64,000 nt of DNA, taken from Jaapia argillacea MUCL 33604. Lineage: Eukaryota > Basidiomycota > Agaricomycetes > Jaapiales > Jaapiaceae. Every line of letters begins with the position of its first letter. Position 1 is the first letter of the stretch. The notes beneath the pieces are model-generated. The model saw nothing but the letters and a program-made list of their open reading frames with translations, was not told the DNA's origin and ran no database searches. A program made the translations under genes and the position numbers. Location: the NCBI GenBank assembly GCA_000697665.1, contig KL197710.1, positions 753,425-817,424 of the forward strand, given 5' to 3'. Positions 9,710 through 21,337 of the stretch are shown one piece after another.

Positions 9710-11601
9710 ATGGCTCCAGGCAACGGGCGTTCTGAACGTTGGCAAACGCCCATGTCTCGTCGATTGTTGACTCTGGCGATCCCCTTTGCTTTAGGGGTTG
9801 TTATTATTGGGCATTATAATCATGAACTCTGGAGCCTCTTTTCCTCGCTGAGGACGCCAGGTGCTCGTGGGCGACTCGGAGATGCTCTACGAAACCTCAA
9901 CATTCCCGCCAAGCCTCTGCTCATCAGCTACGCTTCAAACACCACACCCACCCACCTGTATGACAGACTAGACTATCGTCACCCTACTGGTCAGATTCCT
10001 GATACGACTGCCATTGTTCTCAACTGGTCTCGATTCCAGAATGTAGCGTTGATCGCTGGGTTGCTCTGCGGACCGTGGTTAGACCATACCATTGCAGAAG
10101 TGTTTGTATGGAACAATAGCCCGCACCCCATCTCTTTCGAAGTGCGCTTCATCGTCCACCATGTTCGCGACGTAACGAAGCGATAAATGTGCCATAGGAC
10201 TTCCTAGGTTCAGGTTGTTCCAGAAAGAAACTGAAAATTTATAATTCTCCTTCGAACATCCTGTTCCAAGCCAGATTCTTGGCATGTTCGCAGGCCAATA
10301 CCCCATATTGTTTCATCCAGGTGACTTGCTCATCTATTTCGCCGGTTGCATTGCTAACTTGGGCAGGACGATGACTATCTGATTAGGCCCGAAGTTATCG
10401 ACTCCCTTCATCATCGTTTTGTAGAGTTTGCCAACCATCGGCCCATTCATCTTCTTCCTGCCCACGAGCATCTCTCGAGTGTGCTGCGAGAAGTGCATTC
10501 TCCAGACTATGCGATGCATACCTCCTTCGCTTGGCTTGGCCATGGAGCATTCCTCCACCAATCGCGAGCAACAGAGTTCCTTGCCTTGATGGGCTGGCTT
10601 AACTGTACTGAGGAAGAGCTGTCTATGGCGGATAATTACTTTACCATCCTCAGCAATCAAGTCCCCGAAATTTGGGTGGATCAGGGAATTGAGCTTGGTG
10701 GGGGCCAACCCTTCACTATCGGGACGGAAGGCGATATCCGTAACCGCAAGCACATAGTGAGTTCGTCAGCGCTGGTGGTCAGGAAGGATGCTAATGAATG
10801 TACTGGAATAACAGGAGAAAGCTGCGCAGCATTTAGACTTCCTCATCTCTGAATCGACAAGGCAAATCTCTGAGATACCATACTTTTCGACAGAAGATGA
10901 CTACTCAAACATACCCATCTCTCGCACTCCTTGCGTTGGTGCATCTTGCGTACTTGAGACCAATATCCAATTGCTCCCCGATGGCATGTCACACGTATCA
11001 CATTCGGCGGCCAATATCCTCGCTATCGAAGAAGAGAATGCTCATCTCCTTGGAGAAGACGGTCAACGTCACTACATCGGACATCCAGCCGCTCATGCAG
11101 TCGACGGGAAACCCGACACAAATTTTACGAGTCCCAGTAGTGAGTCGCTCCTAGCTGTCGTCCGCCTTTGAGATTAGTGCAGCTGATGGTGCTGGCTTCA
11201 GGTGCACAGAAAGGGGAGTGGATTATGATCGATGCTTTACAAAGCCTCGGTTCCAAATGGATGGCGGTAGAAATGGTGTGGCTTGTTGACCACTGGATGG
11301 AAGTTATTCTCCGCGGGTGCAACTTCGAAAGCTCCGCGGACCGAGAGAATTGGGTAAGATTTCTTCTTTCTGATCACGACGCTTCCCTCCAGACTAACGC
11401 CACCGAATTCCCCAGACCGCCACTCCACATGTGCTTTCCTGCCAGGATGCTGTTGTCGAAACTGGGAAGGGCTTCATCGAATGCAGCATGCAGATACCGG
11501 TGGATGGAAATGGCCATCAGTATTTCCGCGCGATCCTTAACCACGACATCGCGCGCCCATGGCGCATATCTGAAGTCTGGTTGCGTGGACGGGGCCTCTG
11601 A
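9710..11601 (+). CDS. Golgi-type glycosyltransferase-like membrane protein with C-terminal discoidin-like region
   Basis: The N-terminus (MSRRLLTLAIPFALGVVIIGHY) is a type II signal anchor after a short basic tail, as in Golgi glycosyltransferases. The lumenal part reads TTAIVLNWSRFQNVALIAGLL, then AEVFVWNNSP, then FQARFLACSQANTPYCFIQDDDYLIRPE. Asp-Asp-Asp in this order is the DxD metal/sugar-nucleotide motif of GT-A enzymes of the exostosin/GT2-like kind. HLLPAHEHLS, WLGHGAFLH and MADNYFTIL follow. The last quarter (AVDGKPDTNFTSPS, KGEWIMIDAL, ending RISEVWLRGRGL) resembles a discoidin/galactose-binding fold. About six exons; the ATG at 9710 is the first in frame and the stop is TGA at 11599-11601. 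The sugar donor and acceptor are unknown, and assignment to a numbered GT family would need a profile search. Confidence 0.65.
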
Positions 11602-11826
11602 CTTTGGTAATTAATCTTATGCTGGAGGTCGTTACCATTGTTCGCCCTCGCGCTAGTATCGCACCAGCCTGTGTGGAGATCATGCCGATCACTTCGCCGT
11701 ATTCCAGGATGGTAGTCAGATTTGTCAATATAGATGACATTGCGATCAGTAGCTGGAGACGGCATTTTCGGCGCAGATTGTGTTCATAAGAGACGGCCGA
11801 ATTTGCAGAAGTTCCTCCAAGCAACC

Positions 11827-13114
11827 ATGTCAACGAACAGCTTTGCACAGCCAACATTTTCCGCAGAGAATTACAGGGCATATCGTCCCCGGGTGAGTCG
11901 ACGACGTAGGAGATTGTATCTGGAACCCTGCTTATGATTATTGGTAGTACCCCGACAGATTATACACCGATATCTTGGAGTACCATGATTCGCATGGGGG
12001 TAAACGAGGATCTGCCCTCGATCTGGGATGTGGACCCGTTCGTGATTCACATTCTACGCGTACCAATTGGTTTCATCTTCTACTCATCACAACAGGGGAC
12101 GGTCACGGAATCACTCACTGCTTTCTTCGACAAAGTCGTGGGTGTGGACCCCGGCCAAGGCATGGTAGATGTGGCCACAAAGTTGGCCAAAACTTTGACC
12201 CTTGAAGGAAAGTCATTGGAATACGTTGTGGGATCTGCCGAAGACATCCCAGCCAGTGATAGTTCCGTCGACTTGATCACATCGGGGACCTCTGGTGGGA
12301 GGTTTCAATCACCAAACTAGACGGCCATACTGACGTTGGGTATTCCGAATATTAATTCCTTTAGCCCATTGGTTTCCGGCGAACTGGTGGCAAAGTGCGG
12401 CGCGAGTTCTTCGTCCTGGTGGAACCGTGGCTATTTTCACGTATGGAAGGCCATTCGTGCCATCCCACGTGCACCCCGAAGCAGCGAAGATTACCGAAAG
12501 AATCTCGAGCTGGAGAAGTGATCCGGATATTGCCCCACATATACAGTGCGCTGAACCTCTCTGACCTCTGGCCTCAGCTTGATTTTGTACGCAGGGAGGG
12601 AAACAAGGTCGCAGAACATTTGTTCGACGATCTGCCTCTCCCCGATCCGAACAGCGGAGAGTGGGGAGGCGTAGAGCGACGCGTTTGGAACAGGGACGGG
12701 CACGATGAGAATCAGGAGCCATACATGACGGCGAAAGCAACTTTATCGGCCTTGGTGAGACATTTGTCATTGTAATAGATTCGAAGCTCACTGGTATCGG
12801 TCGATCAATAGAAAGCTAGCAGTGCTACGTGAGTATTCATGGATAGGTCACCTATTTTGTTGCTGATCCAGACCACCATTAGCTCAGGCCCCACATACCG
12901 TTGGCGACAAGCAAATCCGTGAGTGTTACGTTCCGGATGGGGGAGCATTTTGGTTCTCTTCTGATCCTTGTTCGTTGCCAGGGACAAAGTGGGAACCGAT
13001 CAAGACCCTCTGGAGAGACACACCAAAGAGCTGAAGGAGATCAGTGGGTGGACCGATGACCAGGTTGTCGAGATTGGAATGGCGTTCGTGTTGATAATGG
13101 TGAAGCGCCTCTAA
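11827..13114 (+). CDS. SAM-dependent methyltransferase (class I, trans-aconitate methyltransferase-like)
   Basis: A small class I methyltransferase. The opening FSAENYRAYRPRYPDRLYTDIL is typical of the Tmt1-like fungal group. Motif I ALDLGCGPGTVT is formed by splicing across the intron near 12037-12094 (CCC|GGG). Motif II VVGVDPGQGM, the acidic SAEDIPASDSSVDLITSGTSAHWF and post-motif ARVLRPGGTVAIFTYGRP all follow in order. The C-terminal half is split by several short introns. I place one with donor GTGCGC near 12536, and a late one whose acceptor is CCATTAG, giving YRWRQANPDKVG and an end WTDDQVVEIGM..VLIMVKRL with TAA at 13112-13114. ATG 11827 is in good context. The 3' exon joins are less certain than the first four. 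The true methyl acceptor is unknown. Confidence 0.8.
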
Positions 13115-13418
13115 GCTAGACCAGTAACGTTTATGTATGTATGTGTAGTAGAGCCAAAGTAGATCTGCCCATTGCCAACCCATTGCAGACCCATTGACCA
13201 GCCTTTCACAACTGATCTGCAAAAACACCACCAAGAACAAGTGTCAGCGACGGATGCATATTGGAGCGGCTCCGAACCCCGATTACGTCATGGGAAAGAA
13301 CCACCATGTGCTGGCTTAGGAGGAGGAGCGGTTTAGCGCTCAATCTTCAAGGTTTGAGGTGAAACGCGGACGAGAGCTGATATCCTCGAACCTCCTCGAA
13401 CTCTCCAGATCTCCAGAA
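13115..13418. other. Intergenic region, nothing recognised
   Basis: About 300 bases between two co-directional genes. It contains the short tandem TATGTATGTATGTG near 13133-13146 in the 3' flank of the methyltransferase gene, and presumably the promoter of the NIPSNAP gene. No gene is seen. Confidence 0.45.
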
Positions 13419-14649
13419 ATGTTGCGGCCTCTCGCTCGCGGACTTGTCACCTTGAATGCCTCCCCATCATCGAGGAGAAATGTCTCCGTCAAGGTTGTTT
13501 TTAGCTGATAGGGTTATTTTGACTTGTCTGACGTCGCACACCAGTCTTTGTTTCATGGTTCACCAGAGGCGAAGCAAGCCGGGGATGCGGAGAGTCAACA
13601 TCACTCTACCCTGGTTGCTCGCGGGAAGTACGTTCACGGGTTTGAGTGTAAGTGGCCCCCAAATTATCGCGTTTTCTCCGTCTCAACGCATATTTCCAGT
13701 CCATCGCGTCAAACCTGATGCAGTTGAAGCGTACAAGAAAGCCGCGTCAGTCGAACTTCGCCTGTGATTTAGCGTATACTGAAGGACCTCTGTGTAGGGA
13801 GAAATATTACACAGGTATTATCGCTGACCCAGAGTTGCATCTGAAGCTTAGCGGAAGTTGGGAGGTTCTTCTTGGAGAACAAGATACATTCTGTGAGCAC
13901 AGCGTTAAACGAACGACCGCTTGATGCTCACCTAGCATACAGTGCACATTCTTGAGTACGAGAATTACGCTGGTTATGACAAGACCACTCGCAAACTGTT
14001 GGGTTCTGAGGTGCCCCTAGCCTTTGATCTCCTCCGAGATGAAGCTGATTCATCGCCTATCAGCATGAGAAAACTTACAAGGAACTCATGCCATTCCTGA
14101 GATCGCGGTCCTCCCAGCTCAACCAAGAATTTGCCTTCTTCCCAACTGCCCCTCCCCATTCGCAAGGCGGTATTTTTGAGCTGAGAACCTATCAATTAAC
14201 ACCCGGCACATTGCTTGAATGGGAACACACTTGGTGAGTCCTTATTCGATATATGTCTTGATGATCAGGTCTTGATCATGTTTCAATGCTAGGCGCAGAG
14301 GGATTGAAGCCCGTCGGAAACTGGTGACCCCGGTAGGGGCGTGGTTTTCGCAACTGGGCCGCCTCCATCAAGCCCATCACATGTGGCAATATCCGTATGT
14401 CATTGATCCAAACTCCCCCGCGTCTGTCTCTGAGGTAGTGTCGGGGCTTTCAGAGATCTCGAGTCGAGGAAGGAAATTCGTGAACAAGCCTGGCAACTCG
14501 ACGGTTGGGCTGAGACGGTGTCGAAGGTGAAGAACTTTCAAAATTTCCCGCGAGATATGTTCCTGACACTGGAAAACTAGACTGCACAGCTCGCGAAGAC
14601 CATGGACTCGTTTATCTTGACCCCACTTCCTTTCAGTCCACTGAAGTAG
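13419..14649 (+). CDS. NIPSNAP family protein, mitochondrial
   Basis: The N-terminus MLRPLARGLVTLNASPSSRRNVSVK is Arg/Ser-rich without acidic residues, as in mitochondrial presequences. The spliced protein then shows GKYVHGFE, VHRVKPDAVEAYKKAA and EKYYTGIIADPELHLKLSGSWEVLLGEQDTF, followed by VHILEYENYAGYDKTTRKL. After that the second NIPSNAP repeat appears: GGIFELRTYQLTPGTLLEWEHTWRRGIEARRKLVTPVGAWFSQLGRLHQAHHMWQYPDLESRKEIREQAWQLDGWAETVSK. The ELRTYxLxPG and HMWxYxDLxxR motifs define the family, known in animals as mitochondrial matrix proteins that mark damaged mitochondria for autophagy. Eight or nine exons. Several introns fall inside codons and splice cleanly, such as CC|A GAT before the DLESR motif. 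The stop is TAG at 14647-14649. A fungal mitophagy role is not established by this sequence. Confidence 0.85.
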
Positions 14650-15154
14650 ATGTTCTCGGGTTTCCGGAGGTCTCAGCGCGTCTGATCTAGATTCTTGCGC
14701 TGATAGCCAGGGGTGGGTTCAGCTGCATCTCCACTGACCAACCTGGTGGGTCGGAAGGTACCGACCTGCACGCACAGTCTTGTACGTCCTCGGATTCAGT
14801 GAACACAAATTTTATGTTTCATATTTCGTGCATTCTGCCCTCGTAATGAACTCCGTGTACAATGCCTGTATCTATCTAATGCTGCACATCCTGATGTCAT
14901 GTGGGAGGTATCGGGCCTGTCTGTGGGGCATTGTCGCAGTTTGTGGGATGTGGGGTACCGCAGAAGTGACGAAATTCAGATCAGATCAGAATGGGAGTCC
15001 AGGCCAGCTGTATCTGGAAAAGATTCCTCAGTCACGACCAGTCACTGTCACATTCGAATACTCTTGGTGCTTTCGTGCTCATGGACTTTCCAGCGACTCT
15101 TCTTGTGTACACTCATCTTGAACTTGAGTTTCTCTACGGTTTTCCGGTGCATAT
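14650..15154. other. Intergenic region, nothing recognised
   Basis: About 500 bases upstream of the Zn2Cys6 gene. It includes small direct repeats (CAGATCAGATCAGA near 14980) but no convincing open frame, RNA gene or promoter box. The short + strand frames at 14780-15192 have no recognisable content and stop before the factor's start codon. Confidence 0.45.
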
Positions 15155-18100
15155 ATGTCTTCAAGGATCAATTGGCGCATAGATCACTCTGATGATGAAG
15201 GCCACGAAGCGCAAGACACTGAGGCAGGAGTAAGGAAGCGAAGCAGCCGAGGCAGGCATCATCCCAGACTTATCTACATGGGCTCTCCTTACCCTCACCC
15301 TAGCCTGTGATCAATGTAGGAAGACAAAGAGTAAATGTGAACGTTCTCCAGCTGGTGGTTCTTGCACGAATTGTGCAACCGCAGGCATTGGTGAATAGCA
15401 TCCGTCTTTGCCAAAAAAAAAATTGATTGACACAGGCTCCTGAAACCAGACTGTACGTTCCTCGGTAAGCAGCATACTATTCTGAAGGCTGGAAAGTATG
15501 TGTAATGTGTATCCAGGTCCAAGTTATAAACGAGGTCCTCCAAAGGGATATATCAATGCCATTGAGCAGAGATGGCACAGGGTTGAATCTATTCTGGCCG
15601 CTATCATCTCTTCAGAAGACCCCCGTGCACAAGGGATTGTTGCAGACCTCAGAATGGATGATTTGGCTCGTGATATCTTGGACAGTGTGGAGGCGGGTCC
15701 CTTCGTGAGCCATCTCGCAATGCTTGACTCGGTCGGAATTCTTACATGGCCTTGGAAGGGTGCATCGGGCCGAGCGAAGCAAAAGGGCGATACTGGGAAA
15801 GAGGATTTTGTAGTATCATTCTTCAGTGGCGAGGCATCTCGTGATCGCTCTCGTCCCCGACGACAATCCCGAGTTTCTCGTGAGATTGTCTCCTCCCGCC
15901 AAGGTCAATCTTTTGTTCTTGTAGACGACGGAAAACTGAACAAGTGTTGACAGAGGGTACTTCATTACCAACACCAACCGTGGAATGGCAAGAGCGACTG
16001 TCCAGTCGATTAGCGTCTTCGAAAAGTCAAGCTCCCTCGGGATCGTTCAGCTTCAGTAGTGCAATCTTTCCGGATTCTACCAAGTATGATAGATCTGGCG
16101 CACCCCTTGCACAAAGGCGGCGGGTTAGCAAGAAGTCTACGGATCAGCCATCATGGCGAGAGAACCATCGTGAGACCTCAGGTATGTCGAAATTAATCAG
16201 GCTGCTTTCTGGCGCTTGCTACAACCACTCTACCTCTACAGACTCGGAGGGAAGCAGCACTGGCAGTGAAGCTGAAAATAGCTCAGAAACATTTGGCCAA
16301 CTATCTCTTGATGAAAATAGTGAGGTATGTTACACCCTTTGTTGTATCCCTCCATCGTACTCCCCTCTCAGTTCAGGTGCGATTCCACGGGAAGGCCACT
16401 TTATTGCACAGGCTGGCGAGGACCGAGCGGCGCGACGATCGCATCCAAGGTGGCATTTGGTATGTCCCTCCTCACCGTCCTAGTGTTCTCCATATTGAAT
16501 AACTTTTTAGGCGTTTCCCTATGCCAGGAATCTGGCCTCCAATAGACGACCACGCCATTCACTATCATGATGACCATGAGTTTGAGGTCGAAATGCCTCC
16601 ACTAGAACTTGCAGATAAACTCATCAAACTCTACTTCACATACGTCCATCCACTGTTTCCAGTAGTCAACAAGTCCGCCTTCCTGGGAGGATACGAGTCC
16701 GGGTACGTCGTGTGATTTGTCCCAACGGTTCAGTCTGATAATCGAGAAATGGGACTTTTGGTGTTCTTTGTGAGTGTGCTCCGTATTTAAGAATGCCCCA
16801 AAATCTCATTTTCCACAGGTTCAGGCGACAGTCTGGCGATTTCGAGAATGCTTCTGGTTCTCTTTCTGGACCCGAACGTTCACAAACAATCACAAAGTTG
16901 CTCTTGATGGCGATATTCTCAATATCTGCACGATACATTGAACGCGATCCCAGCGTTCCATCAGATCCTGGCTCTGTGGGGTGTGGATATTTATGCTATG
17001 CTCGGGATATCCTGAGTCAGTACTTCCGAATCTTCTCCCACGTTAACACCAACACAACCATTTCTAGACAAATCATATCATCATTCACGACCATCCACCT
17101 GCCAAGCTTTGCTGCTGCTTGGTGTGCGAGAGATGGGTGTAGGTAAGGTAATGCTATTCGCTCCTTTGAGCCGCTTTAAGGATTTTTGTAGGGTCTTTTG
17201 AGGCTGGCTGGCTGTATGTTGGTGAGTGTCCCAGACGCTGAACCTTTCAAACTCTAATTTGGGGTTTTTTTTTCTAGGAATGGGTGTGCGGATGGTGAGT
17301 ATTATGGTAAAATGTTGGATGCGTTGCTTAGCGAGTGGTGTGCTAGGCTGTTGACCTTGGGCTCAATCGAGACAGCGATAAGTGGGAATACAATGGCTTG
17401 GACCTTTTCACCGAGTCAGAGAAGCAACTGAGAAAACAGATTTGGTGGTGTGGTTGTCTTGCAGACAAGTGCGGTGATCGTCTTTTGCGCCTTATCGTTC
17501 GCTGACGTCGGTTCCTTCGCTCAGGTATAGCTCCCTCTTCCTAGGTTTTTTTTGATTTCTTGCTCTTACCCCTCACCATTCCTGATCGACTGCCCAGGTC
17601 GTCCCGGCATGGTCAACGAGAACGACTTTGACACAACACTCCCTCAAATAGTGCAGGTAAGTCTTGGTCATAAAACATGACGGACTTCCACTGAAGTCTT
17701 CCAAATAGTCCGAAGATGATGATCTCTGGCAGCCTCACGATGCTGATTCCGAGTATGATCCTGTTCCCTCAAGGTTGTGGACCTGTTTCCGAGCCTCTGC
17801 GTCCTTGTGTGCGTTTCTCGATAGTCTGAGTATCCCCACCTCCTTACCATACCGTCAGCCGTCATCGTAGGCAACATTTTGGCCAAGATGTACCGTGTTC
17901 GATCCAAGTCGCGCTCTCCGCCTCGGTCTAAGTTGCCGGAACTGGAGAGTAGTCTAGATCGGTGGTATATTGATCTCGCCGACAGTCTTCGTTACGACAG
18001 TGCCAGCAAACGGACACCCCCTCCGCCCCATGTGCTAGCCCTTCATCTTCAGTACTTCGCTGCCAAACTACTTTTATTCTCTGCATTGTAAGCCATCGTT

Positions 18101-19171
18101 ACCTGGTTCCTGTCTTGCTCCGCTTATTCCATCTCACGTAGCTTGCCTGTCGATCCTAACGGGTGAGTATCATCATTTTGACTAGCGCAGCACCGCGCCC
18201 ACATCTCTCCTGTTAGTTCTGCTGAAGTTATTTCGGCACATCCTGCGGACACCTTTTCCCTCAAGGCCTTTGACCTCTGTCAAGGTGCCGCTTGTCACAT
18301 AAGCTCTATCAGTAAATTTCTCCCTCGCCCCCCGTGCCCACCATCAACTAATCTTTTGAAAGTCAACACTTATAATGAGTACTTTGACATGAAGTACGCG
18401 CCTCCGAACATCACGCGGTACCTCCTCAGCGCCGGGTAAGCTTGTTGTTTACGTGTCCCACCGTATCATCTGACAAATATTATAGAATTATGCACATTAC
18501 GACATGTGCGACACTCTCCTCTGCCACTATCTCCTTTCATTGAATCCTTAATTGTTTCTAGTGCGACTCAGGCCCTCGAATGTTCAGGCCTCCCTTGGGT
18601 TCGAACAGTGTATGACATCGCTGAAGCGGATGTCTGTAAGTTAATCTCTCGTTACAATCTCCACATTGCTGATTGTTGTCGTCAGACTACGTGGACCAGT
18701 GCCCAGCGGTCATGGGATCTGCTCAACGGTGTGCGTATTGAATATGAGAAAGCTGTTAGTGATCTTCTCCATGCCCCGGCACGAAACAAGAGGCCCGCCT
18801 CTGAGGGTCCAGTGGAACGGAGTTCGGACATGCTTCAGCGGCAAGCCTTTGGAGTTGAGACCCCTCGTTCAGCGAAGAGTCAAGATTCTAGCAAGAGAAT
18901 CATGGCGCATATGCTTGGGCTAGACGTTCCAGGTATTGAACCCTCGACGTCGTACTTTCCTGGCTATGAATGGTGGCCCAGCACAACGCCGACCCCTCCG
19001 ACTCCACAGCCAACATCGACATCGTTCTTGAGAGGTACACCTAGTCCTCCAGAATATCCAGCCGCCCCCGAATCATCTCTGCGACACCCGAGGCCAGTTG
19101 ATTGGCACCAAGGAATCCCGGAGATTTTCACGTTCAACGGAGACCCAACGCGACGAGGGGGAAGGGTGTGA
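15155..19171 (+). CDS. Zn2Cys6 fungal transcription factor
   Basis: A nuclear gene regulator. The binuclear zinc cluster is complete after splicing: ACDQCRKTKSKCERSPAGG then SCTNCATAGIDC, six cysteines spaced 2-6-8-2-6 at about residues 34-63. It is followed by FLGPSYKRGPPKGYI, the linker typical of XlnR-like basidiomycete factors. The middle homology region (PF04082 type) reads PPLELADKLIKLYFTYVHPLFPVVNKSAFL ... ITKLLLMAIFSISARY ... AVDLGLNRDSDKW ... KQIWWCGCLADKYSSLFLGRPGMVNENDFD. The tail holds a TTWTSAQRSWDLLNGV segment and a Pro/Ser-rich end, with TGA at 19169-19171. Many introns; the first (15252-15303) appears to be GC-AG, and one tiny exon encodes YSSLFL. Target genes are unknown. The ATG at 15155 gives the RKRSSRACDQC lead-in expected of the family. 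Confidence 0.85.
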
Positions 19172-19488
19172 TTCATTGACGGACGGATTTCCCCTTTCAT
19201 TTTTGTGCCGTATCGCTTTTCCATGCTATCTGTTGCATATCTCAGTACAGTAGTTAGTATATTCAGTCTAATGCCCATGCCCGCGCCTTCATTAGAGGAG
19301 GCGGCCACCGAAATCAGTTCGGGTCGGGCCCGTTGTTTTTATCCAAATCGAGCATGGATCCGATAGGAGAACAATGGCGCGTGGCGGCGCCGAGGCGCTT
19401 TGTTTGTGCAGGGGACCCACAACGCCATCCTCTTACCATATCCACTCTCCCGCCCATACTCCCCATCGTTGAAGGGTGAAAGCTCCTG
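19172..19488. other. Intergenic region, forkhead gene promoter
   Basis: About 320 bases carrying the 3' flank of the zinc-cluster factor and the presumed promoter of the forkhead gene. A GC-rich stretch (GCGCGTGGCGGCGCCGAGGCGC, about 19377-19398) stands out. No gene is seen. Confidence 0.45.
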
Positions 19489-20757
19489 ATGTCGAGCTTG
19501 GACAGTATATTGAACCCTCAGAACGGCTGCGCAGGAAGCGATAGGTACGAGGTACCCAGAATATAATTTCCCTCTTCGCTTAATTTTTGTCCCCTTTGTC
19601 GTTGATCTCGAAGGTTGGACCAGGCGCCATCCACACCAAGGAGCATATCTTCATCTAGTTCAAATCTGAACGACCGCCTCGTTGAGGAACCTGACTACTA
19701 CGTGCGGAAAGACATCATGTCTCACTCCCATGCTCCCCATCCCGACTGCCCAGATACACTGTCTTGTCTGCCAAATTCAGAAGGTCGACCTCAGCACACC
19801 CTTCCCGTCATCCTGCGCTGCGCAATTCTGGGTAGTCCAAAAAAGCGCCTGACGATCCGGGAGATATATGCAGCAATGGAGGAGAAATATCCTTACTATA
19901 AGACGGCAGGCCCAACTTGGAAGGTACGAGTTTTCTCCGTCACGGTGATAGGGACAAGACTGAAGATGCTTTGCCCCGGGCAGCAATCCGTCCGACATCA
20001 TTTGTCTCTGAATCGACTGTTTGAGAGGCAGCCTCGGCCAGTAACTGATCCGGGATTCGGGTCGTACTGGACAGTCAATCTTTCCGCACCCCCTGGCACT
20101 AAGCGACCACGAAAAAGGGGTCGTGCGCAAAAGACAACAACGGACGGACAGACATCTCCGGGAAAGAAGCGTGGGAGGCCTCGAAAGACACCGGAAGTGG
20201 ATAGCCCCATACTTCCTCCATTCGCTACCTTAGCCTTACAATCGGATCCTAGCCCAAGGACTTGCCAGCTATCGGCAGTTCGGACGAGCGGTGGACGTTT
20301 CGAAGATGAGGACGAATTAATGGCTTATGACTTTGAAACCGAACGGCAGACCGAGGACGACAGCGAAGGGGAATATGATTTTGGTCCTGGAGGATCGATA
20401 ATCCAAGGTTTTCCTAGCGGACACAAGTCGGTCATTCCGTCGACAGCCAGTGCCCTTGGGCTTGAAACGGCTGGGGCTATGATTGACCGACTGAGAATGG
20501 AGATGGAAGGGCTTCGGAAGCAATCTACAGACGCGGTATCTGTTTCGCTGCGTATGTCAGATCAGCTGGCGCAAGCGCAGTCAGAGGCATCCAGGGCAAA
20601 GGCGGCGCTCAAGACGACAGAGAATATGCTAGAAGATGAGTCAAAGAAGCGCAGAGAAGCAGAACGATTGGCCGACGAGGAAGCAGCGATGAGACGAGCG
20701 GCCGAAGAGGCGCTGACAAGAATTCGACGAGAATGGACTCCGATGCGAGCACCGTGA
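19489..20757 (+). CDS. Forkhead (winged-helix) transcription factor with AT-hook and C-terminal coiled coil
   Basis: A DNA-binding regulator. I place the start at 19489: the first exon encodes MSSLDSILNPQ and ends at 19544 (donor GTACGA), and exon 2 starts at 19614 in a frame open well upstream of the next ATG. The forkhead domain reads GRPQHTLPVILRCAILGSPKKRLTIREIYAAMEEKYPYYKTAGPTWK, then after removal of the 60-base intron 19924-19983, QSVRHHLSLNRLFERQPRPVTDPGFGSYWTVNL. Canonical forkheads have WKNSIRHNLSLNK here, so this member carries Gln and His at positions usually Asn. A classical AT-hook core RGRPRK is coded at 20170-20187, next to other basic runs. The C-terminus is an Ala/Glu/Arg-rich heptad region of about 90 residues, likely a coiled coil. 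The stop is TGA at 20755-20757. Confidence 0.85.
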
Positions 20758-21337
20758 TGTCCTAGCGTTTCGGGCGGTTACTGGACTCCAGGTGAGTCCG
20801 ATCGACTCTTGTAGAGTTTGGGTGTGCAATATTGATCCTCTATAATTTGGGCAGTAAATTCATCCCCCGTTTCAAGGCATCTCTTCATCGGTATTTGGTG
20901 TACTTGGGACAGGGTTCGGGACTAGTCGTGGAAGTTGAGTTAGACAGCGAGAGTGCATGGAGGATATCATGCATTGAAGGGTTGAAGAGGAGATATGGAC
21001 ATAGCCATGGATGACGGATTCGGTGGCTCCAGAGAGAACCTTGTACAGTATCGAATGTAGGCGAGGAGTCGTCCACAGAGTGCCGGAGGAGTTTGGCCAC
21101 TGGATACCCATGGGTAGTCTCGGGATGAACTTCGTCAACTTCATTAGGGGATTTATAGGTCCTGTTCATATGCTTCTTCTAGGACATCCAAGTACGAACA
21201 AGTCGACGAAAGCGAGATGTGACCAGTGGTAGTTCAACGGTGGAGGAAGACGAAACTCGTAATTGTCCCGATCGCGACAGCATTTCCTAAAACGGAAATG
21301 CAGAAAAAGTTCACAACTTTCTTCAGCTTTGATCTCA
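20758..21337. other. Intergenic region, nothing recognised
   Basis: About 580 bases between the forkhead gene and UTP13, both on the + strand. A GTGAGT...GGGCAG pair near 20792-20854 could be a 3' UTR intron of the forkhead gene. Small frames on both strands have no family signal. An upstream ATG at 21298 is not in the frame that leads into UTP13. Confidence 0.4.

Noticed and set aside
12309-12791. 160-codon minus-strand frame
   Set aside because: Antisense to the methyltransferase exons, whose SAM motifs are clear on the + strand; no domain in the minus frame.
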